Source: Candidatus Omnitrophota bacterium
GTDB taxonomy: Bacteria; Omnitrophota; Gorgyraeia; Duberdicusellales; 4484-171
Direction of reading: 5' to 3'
Length of the DNA stretch: 9,313 bases
Assembly (NCBI GenBank): GCA_023228195.1
Contig: JALOBR010000054.1
Coordinates: forward strand, 1 to 9,313
A program made the position numbers and the translations under genes. This document shows positions 5,470-9,313 of this stretch, in pieces. Positions within the stretch are counted from its first letter, which is position 1, and every line of letters begins with the position of its first letter. The notes under the pieces are model-generated. The model saw only the letters and a program-made list of their open reading frames with translations. It was not told the DNA's origin and made no database searches.

Positions 5470-6789
5470 TTACTCCAATACCGTATACGCTCTTTCACGA
5501 TGCTGAGTTAAATCAAGGCCAATCAATTCTTCTTTTTCATTTACCCGCATACCTACTAAAATATCAACTACCTTATAAATAACCAGCGTGCCTATCGCAC
5601 TAAATAATATGGTAACGGCAACGGCTATTAACTGTACCAAAAGCTGCTTGGGGTTACCGAAAAATAAACCGTCAGCCCCAAGAGGATTTACTGCTTTTGA
5701 AGCAAATAGCCCTGTTGCAATCGCTCCCCAGATACCACCAACGCAATGAACACCAAACGCATCCAAGGAATCATCGTATCCTAACTTAGGCTTCAAGACG
5801 CTTACTGCCGTAAAACAAAATACGCTGACCAAAAGGCCTATAACTATTGCCGGGATTACACTGACGAACCCTGCGGCAGGCGTAATCGCAACCAAACCCG
5901 CAACAGCTCCGCTGGCAACTCCAAACATAGTTGGTTTTCCGTTACGGAGCCATTCTAAAAGCGCCCAGGAAAGCCCTGCGGCAGCAGCTGCCGTATGGGT
6001 TACAACAAAAGCATTTGCCGCAATACCATTTGCCCCCAAAGAACTGCCGGCGTTAAAACCAAACCAACCAAACCAAAGCAAGGCAGTTCCTAAAACAACA
6101 AACGGAAGATTGTGAGGAACCGGTACATTTGAATCAAGATTTTTTCTTCTTCCTATTAGCAATGCGGTAACGATTGCGGCTATTCCAGCATTTACATGGA
6201 CTACGGTACCACCTGCAAAATCAAGCGCGCCCATACTGCGCAACCATCCTCCTATTGCCCAAACCCAATGACAAAGCGGGTCATATACGAATGTCGCCCA
6301 AAGCACCGTAAATAGCAAAAATGCCGAAAACTTCATTCTTTCGGCAAAGGCGCCTATTATTAAAGCGGGTGTAATTATCGCAAACATTGCCTGAAAAATC
6401 ATGAACACCTGATGAGGTATGGTTGAAGAGTAATCTGCATAAGGCTCAAGCCCTACACCATTTAAACCAAACCAGCCAAACCCGCCCCAAAAGCCTTCCC
6501 CCGGCGAGAAAGAAAGGCTATAACCAAAAAGTGCCCATTGTATGCTTATGACACAAAGGATTATAAAACATTGCATAAGTATGCTGAGTATGTTTTTCTT
6601 TCGCACCATACCGCCGTAAAAAAATGCAAGGCCAGGAGTCATAAGCATAACCAGCGCGGAACAAATCAATACCCAGGCAGTATCTCCTGTGTCAATTTTT
6701 AAAGCTGCTTCCTGTCCAAATGCGCAAGGCAGAACAAAAAAACCAAATATCACAAATACCATCACTAAAAGAGCCTTAACCACCTTCAT
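5470..6789 (-). CDS. amtB: Ammonium transporter, AmtB type
   Basis: Amt proteins are trimeric inner-membrane channels that import ammonium. The 439-residue precursor has a cleavable N-terminal signal (1-26, ending FGQEAAL), as in many bacterial AmtB proteins, and the classical AmtB start DTAWVLICSALVMLMTPGLAFFYGGMVRKKN. The conserved DFAGGTVVHVNAG holds the first pore histidine (His198), and AFGVHCVGGIWG holds the second (His348). The cytoplasmic tail ends with GMRVNEKEELIGLDLTQHRERAY, the conserved region that contacts GlnK. AGGAGG lies 7 nt before the ATG at 6789. It starts 21 nt after the second PII gene, an amt/PII pair in reversed order to amt-first pairs. Its downstream gap is element C. 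It belongs to a different subfamily from the amt at 7781-9142. Confidence 0.96.
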   Translation of the reverse strand: MKVVKALLVMVFVIFGFFVLPCAFGQEAALKIDTGDTAWVLICSALVMLMTPGLAFFYGGMVRKKNILSILMQCFIILCVISIQWALFGYSLSFSPGEGFWGGFGWFGLNGVGLEPYADYSSTIPHQVFMIFQAMFAIITPALIIGAFAERMKFSAFLLFTVLWATFVYDPLCHWVWAIGGWLRSMGALDFAGGTVVHVNAGIAAIVTALLIGRRKNLDSNVPVPHNLPFVVLGTALLWFGWFGFNAGSSLGANGIAANAFVVTHTAAAAAGLSWALLEWLRNGKPTMFGVASGAVAGLVAITPAAGFVSVIPAIVIGLLVSVFCFTAVSVLKPKLGYDDSLDAFGVHCVGGIWGAIATGLFASKAVNPLGADGLFFGNPKQLLVQLIAVAVTILFSAIGTLVIYKVVDILVGMRVNEKEELIGLDLTQHRERAYTVLE

Positions 6790-6810
6790 GCCAAAACCTC
6801 CTTCCCTGCC

Positions 6811-7149
6811 TTAAAGAGCGCAGGAGCCACATTGACCTGTCCTTATTCTCATTACTGTTTCTACCGCATAAACAAAAATTTTCCCATCACCCACCTCGCC
6901 TGTTCTCGCCGCGTCAGCTATAGCTTCGATAATTTTTTGCACATCACCGTCATCTACGACAATTTCCACCTTGGTTTTGGGTATAATTGTAATTTTATGT
7001 TCTACGCCTTTCCATTTTTGTATTGTTCCTTTTTGATTACCATGGCCATCGACCTGGGTAAGCGTTAAACCCGTATAGTTTATTTTTTCCAAGGCATTTC
7101 TTATGTCGGAAATTTTTTCCGAACGCACTATTGCTTCTATCTTTTTCAT
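6811..7149 (-). CDS. glnK: PII protein with His at the uridylylation site (second copy)
   Basis: This 112-residue PII protein is expected to gate the adjacent AmtB in response to ATP/ADP and 2-oxoglutarate. Start MKKIEAIV at 7149 is chosen because AGGAGG lies 5-6 nt upstream; a longer frame from 7191 lacks a ribosome-binding site and adds non-PII residues. The B-loop TGEVGDGKIFV with Lys90 and the MRIRTG tail are intact. The T-loop is unusual: GHGNQKGTIQKWKGVEHKI has Asn38 instead of Arg, Trp46, Lys47 and His51 in place of Tyr51, so it cannot be uridylylated there, while Gln39 (the 2-oxoglutarate/Mg-ATP contact) remains. The C-terminus ends CGSCAL, two cysteines not typical of the family. It lies 21 nt upstream of amtB and 65 nt after the small HTH gene. 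Confidence 0.95.
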   Translation of the reverse strand: MKKIEAIVRSEKISDIRNALEKINYTGLTLTQVDGHGNQKGTIQKWKGVEHKITIIPKTKVEIVVDDGDVQKIIEAIADAARTGEVGDGKIFVYAVETVMRIRTGQCGSCAL

Positions 7150-7214
7150 TGCGCACCTCCTTTCATGTATTTTTTCACAGTTGTTAAACAAATGCGAAAA
7201 TATAGCAAAAAAAA

Positions 7215-7394
7215 TTAGCTAATACGTAACCTTTCCTTTACCATTTTTGCGTACAATTTATTAATCCTATTAGTCTTAAGCCACCGCGCAAGCGTCGCAA
7301 CTTGCATGTCTGTTAAACGGGACAAATCATGCAAGGTATAGCTATTTTTTTCTTTCAATTCTTTAATCTTACCTATAAGATTTTTATCCAGCAT
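7215..7394 (-). CDS. Small helix-turn-helix protein (59 aa), putative regulator
   Basis: The frame reads MLDKNLIGKIKELKEKNSYT, then LHDLSRLTDMQVATLARWLK, then TNRINKLYAKMVKERLRIS. Residues 19-41 fit an XRE/MerR-like helix-turn-helix (T-L-x-x-L-S-x-L-T followed by a recognition helix with TLARWLKT), with a lysine-rich flanking helix. This is inferred from pattern, not from a search. It starts 14 nt after the stop of the first PII gene; the only ribosome-binding-like site is AAAGG overlapping that stop, 12 nt from the ATG, so translation may depend on coupling. It lies between two Amt/PII pairs on the same strand, which makes it a candidate regulator of this cluster. A minimal DNA-binding protein of this size would probably need to dimerise. 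A T8 run follows its stop. Confidence 0.7.
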   Translation of the reverse strand: MLDKNLIGKIKELKEKNSYTLHDLSRLTDMQVATLARWLKTNRINKLYAKMVKERLRIS

Positions 7395-7408
7395 TACCGC
7401 TTCTACCT

Positions 7409-7747
7409 TTAAATAGCTATTTCGCCCTTTTCCCCGGTTCTAATACGCATAACATTCTCAACCGGGGAAATAAAAATTTTCCCGTCACCGATTTCTCCGG
7501 TTTTTGCAATCCTGGAAATAGCAGAAATAATTTTCTCTACGTCGCTATCCCTGGCAACGATATCGATTTTTATCTTCGGTAAAAAACTGACTTTATACTC
7601 CCTGCCGCGAAATTGTTCAACTAACCCTTTTTGCCGGCCATGGCCCTCGATATGACTGACCATCATCCCTGGATAGCCTAAGGCTTCCAGGGAATCAGCT
7701 ACTTCTTCTAATTTTTCTACTCTGATCACAGCTTCTATTTTTTTCAT
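7409..7747 (-). CDS. glnK: PII protein with canonical Tyr51 (first copy)
   Basis: This is the most conventional of the three PII proteins, 112 residues. It has GHGRQKG (35-41), a T-loop with Phe46, Arg47 and Tyr51 (RGREYKVSFLPK), the B-loop TGEIGDGKIFI with Lys90, and MRIRTGEKGEIAI at the end with Arg101 and Arg103. Tyr51 would allow uridylylation by a GlnD-type enzyme, although Tyr46 is replaced. Pairing with amt (33 nt upstream) indicates a GlnK role: binding the channel when nitrogen is sufficient. GGGAGG lies 7 nt before the ATG at 7747. The small HTH gene follows after 14 nt. Confidence 0.96.
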   Translation of the reverse strand: MKKIEAVIRVEKLEEVADSLEALGYPGMMVSHIEGHGRQKGLVEQFRGREYKVSFLPKIKIDIVARDSDVEKIISAISRIAKTGEIGDGKIFISPVENVMRIRTGEKGEIAI

Positions 7748-7780
7748 AAAACATCCTCCCTTGATTAATTTTTAAATTGA

Positions 7781-9142
7781 TTAACTGTTATATGTATAGA
7801 AATTTGGATAAGCCGGTGTTCCATGCTCTTGTATATCCAAACCCTTTAATTCTTCTTCCGGAGAAACTCTTACTCCTAAAAACTTATCCATAAATTTAAA
7901 ACAAATAAAACCTAAACCAAACGCCCACGCAACACAAACTGCAGCGCCAATTATCTGGGCTACAAGTTGTCCAATACCCCCTCCATACAACAACCCTCTA
8001 ACAAATGGTTCACCTGTAGAACCAAGGCCATATGTTCCGTCAGCGAAAATACCGACGCTTAAAAGGCCCCATACCCCGTTTATTCCATGTACACTAACTG
8101 CGCCAACAGGGTCGTCAATACCTCGGGATTCCCAGAAATAAACACCCAAAACAACCAAAAGCCCGGCAATAGCTCCTATTGCAACAGCTGCCCATGCTTC
8201 AACCCAAGCGCAGGGAGCAGTAATTGCAACTAAACCAGCTAAGCAGCCATTTAGCATCATGCCAACATCCCATTTCTTTGTTTTTAAAAAAACTAAAAGG
8301 ATAGCTACGGCGGCGCCGGCTGCAGCAGCTAAGTTTGTATTAACCGCAATCACCGCGATTCTTAATTGATGCGCGGAAAACGTAGAACCGGGATTAAAAC
8401 CAAACCAACCAAACCAAAGTATAAAAGTACCTAAGGCCGCAAGAGTTATGCTATGCCCCGGTATTGCTTTTGGCTTACCATCTTTTGCAAATTTGCCAAA
8501 GCGCGGGCCAAGCACCAAAGCTCCTGCCAAACCTACAAAGCCTCCTATGGTATGCACAACACCTGAACCGGCAAAATCAACATGGCCAACACCAAAGGAA
8601 AGTTTAGACAACCATCCACCGCCCCAAACCCAGTGCCCATAAAGAGGGTAAATTAGTGCGGTAACGGCAATACTATAAAGAAAGTATGCTTTAAATTTTA
8701 ATCTTTCTGCTACAGCACCGGAAACAATTGTTGCCGCGGTGCCTGCAAAAACAAGCTGCCAAAAAAACATTAGGTATTTTCCAACATCATAGTTTTCACC
8801 ATGCAGAAACCAGCCACTTATGCCTATAAAACCTTTATAATCTGTTCCCATCATTAACGCGAAACCAAACGCAAAGAATACAAGGGATGCGATAGTAAAA
8901 TCTATCGTATTTTTAGCCATAAGATTCGTGGCATTTTTTGCCCGACAAAAACCGGCTTCAACCATAGCAAAGCCTGCCTGCATAAAAAATACAAGAAATC
9001 CGCACACCAACACCCACACATAATCAACAGGGGATTGCGGATTAGCCGCTAAAGTTGCCGCTCCGGAAGGGTCTTGCGCAAAACTGTTACAACCAAATGT
9101 TAGGACGCCCAAAAAAATAAAAATACCAATTAACCTACGCAT
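7781..9142 (-). CDS. amt: Ammonium transporter, second subfamily (eukaryote-like Amt)
   Basis: The 453-residue precursor has a signal-like N-terminus (1-22), then DYVWVLVCGFLVFFMQAGFAMVEAGFCRAKN, which is the Amt variant that resembles plant/animal and cyanobacterial Amt rather than AmtB (MQAGFAMVEAG instead of TPGLAFFYGG). The pore histidines are His197 (DFAGSGVVHTIGG) and His352 (AVSVHGINGVWG). Eleven transmembrane segments are expected. The tail FLGVRVSPEEELKGLDIQEHGTPAYP is the conserved PII-contact region. AGGAGG precedes the ATG at 9142 by 5 nt. It leads the visible operon with its PII 33 nt downstream. The upstream region holds a strong terminator and element D, so expression is likely to be controlled in the leader. 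Confidence 0.96.
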   Translation of the reverse strand: MRRLIGIFIFLGVLTFGCNSFAQDPSGAATLAANPQSPVDYVWVLVCGFLVFFMQAGFAMVEAGFCRAKNATNLMAKNTIDFTIASLVFFAFGFALMMGTDYKGFIGISGWFLHGENYDVGKYLMFFWQLVFAGTAATIVSGAVAERLKFKAYFLYSIAVTALIYPLYGHWVWGGGWLSKLSFGVGHVDFAGSGVVHTIGGFVGLAGALVLGPRFGKFAKDGKPKAIPGHSITLAALGTFILWFGWFGFNPGSTFSAHQLRIAVIAVNTNLAAAAGAAVAILLVFLKTKKWDVGMMLNGCLAGLVAITAPCAWVEAWAAVAIGAIAGLLVVLGVYFWESRGIDDPVGAVSVHGINGVWGLLSVGIFADGTYGLGSTGEPFVRGLLYGGGIGQLVAQIIGAAVCVAWAFGLGFICFKFMDKFLGVRVSPEEELKGLDIQEHGTPAYPNFYTYNS

Positions 9143-9190
9143 AGCTTCCTCCTTTTCTTGCTGATAATGAGATTATTTTCTCCATAAAAC

Positions 9191-9226
9191 AAAAAAAACG
9201 TCTTAACCATCTTCGGTTTAAGACGT
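9191..9226 (-). terminator. Strong terminator between element D and amt
   Basis: On the minus strand ACGTCTTAA-A-CC (9215-9226) pairs with GGTTAAGACGT (9198-9208), one bulged A, 6-nt loop, followed by T8. It lies about 50 nt before the amt start and 9 nt after the CTCATT end of element D. It either ends an upstream gene or, together with D, forms an attenuator; the sequence CGTCT-CATT-AGACG at the D boundary offers an alternative pairing with its AGACGTCT. Confidence 0.8.
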
Positions 9227-9234
9227 CTGCGTCT

Positions 9235-9301
9235 AATGAGACGGCAACTTTTCAAATTGAAGACACCGAAAAGTTGCGTCGCCGAATTATCCCGAAACAC
9301 C
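9235..9301 (-). promoter_or_regulatory. Element D: partial structured repeat upstream of amt
   Basis: Only the 3' half (minus strand) is present: one P1 arm GTGTTTCGGG, the linker GATAATTCG, the perfect P2 stem GCAACTTTTC/GAAAAGTTGC (9271-9276 side with 9244-9253) with GAC/GTC at its base, and CTCATT. The contig stops in P1. Unlike the other copies, D is followed by a terminator rather than by a ribosome-binding site. Confidence 0.6.
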
Positions 9302-9313
9302 AGATCGGAAGAG
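9302..9313. other. Illumina adapter remnant at the contig end
   Basis: The last 12 bases, AGATCGGAAGAG, are identical to the start of the standard Illumina TruSeq adapter. They replace the expected continuation of element D (TCTCAAAAAAT in copies A and C), so they are not genomic. Confidence 0.93.

Noticed and set aside
8448..8642. Plus-strand 64-codon open frame within amt
   Set aside because: It is antisense to a fully conserved region of amt and proline-rich as expected of a shadow frame.
399..9301. The four elements as a CRISPR array or integron attC sites
   Set aside because: Copies are kilobases apart, lie between housekeeping-type genes, have no spacers, and show no attC core boxes or integrase.

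Overview
The window is one strand-coherent stretch: every convincing gene lies on the minus strand. It encodes a nitrogen-acquisition locus of a Gram-negative, probably uncultured bacterium. The outer-membrane porin, the ExbB/ExbD pair and the signal peptides indicate a diderm. Type III glutamine synthetase, Amt/PII pairs, strong AGGAGG ribosome-binding sites and moderately AT-rich DNA fit a candidate phylum such as Omnitrophota or Elusimicrobiota; that placement is an inference with low confidence. The window looks like a metagenomic contig that ends in Illumina adapter sequence (9302-9313).

Layout in the direction of transcription (right to left): contig end inside a repeat copy (element D, 9235-9301), a strong terminator (9190-9226), amt (9142-7781), PII (7747-7409), a 59-residue HTH protein (7394-7215), a second PII (7149-6811), amtB (6789-5470), element C, and a third PII (5299-4958). 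Next comes a long inverted array of 9-nt GTTAC-type repeats (4845-4948), a sigma70-like promoter with a palindromic -35 box, a terminator about 70 nt further on, and a remnant of a hydrogenase maturation protease. Then element B, exbB, exbD, a PEBP/YbhB-like protein and a terminator. A 5' leader with two terminator-like hairpins precedes the porin, which is followed by a 51-residue basic protein and a hairpin. Last are element A and the first 129 codons of glnN, cut off by the window edge.

The genes form a plausible pathway. The porin (and possibly an ExbBD-energised receptor elsewhere) moves solutes across the outer membrane. Two Amt channels from different subfamilies import ammonium. Three PII proteins with clearly different T-loops sense nitrogen/energy status, and GlnN assimilates ammonium.

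The most interesting signal is a roughly 130-155 nt intergenic element present four times (A-D). Its stems keep pairing through compensatory changes and its linkers are conserved. Each copy lies just before the ribosome-binding site of a gene (glnN, exbB, PII) or before a terminator that precedes amt. I know no named RNA class that matches it. It could be a new cis-regulatory RNA of nitrogen genes or an abundant palindromic intergenic repeat; a genome-wide search would decide.
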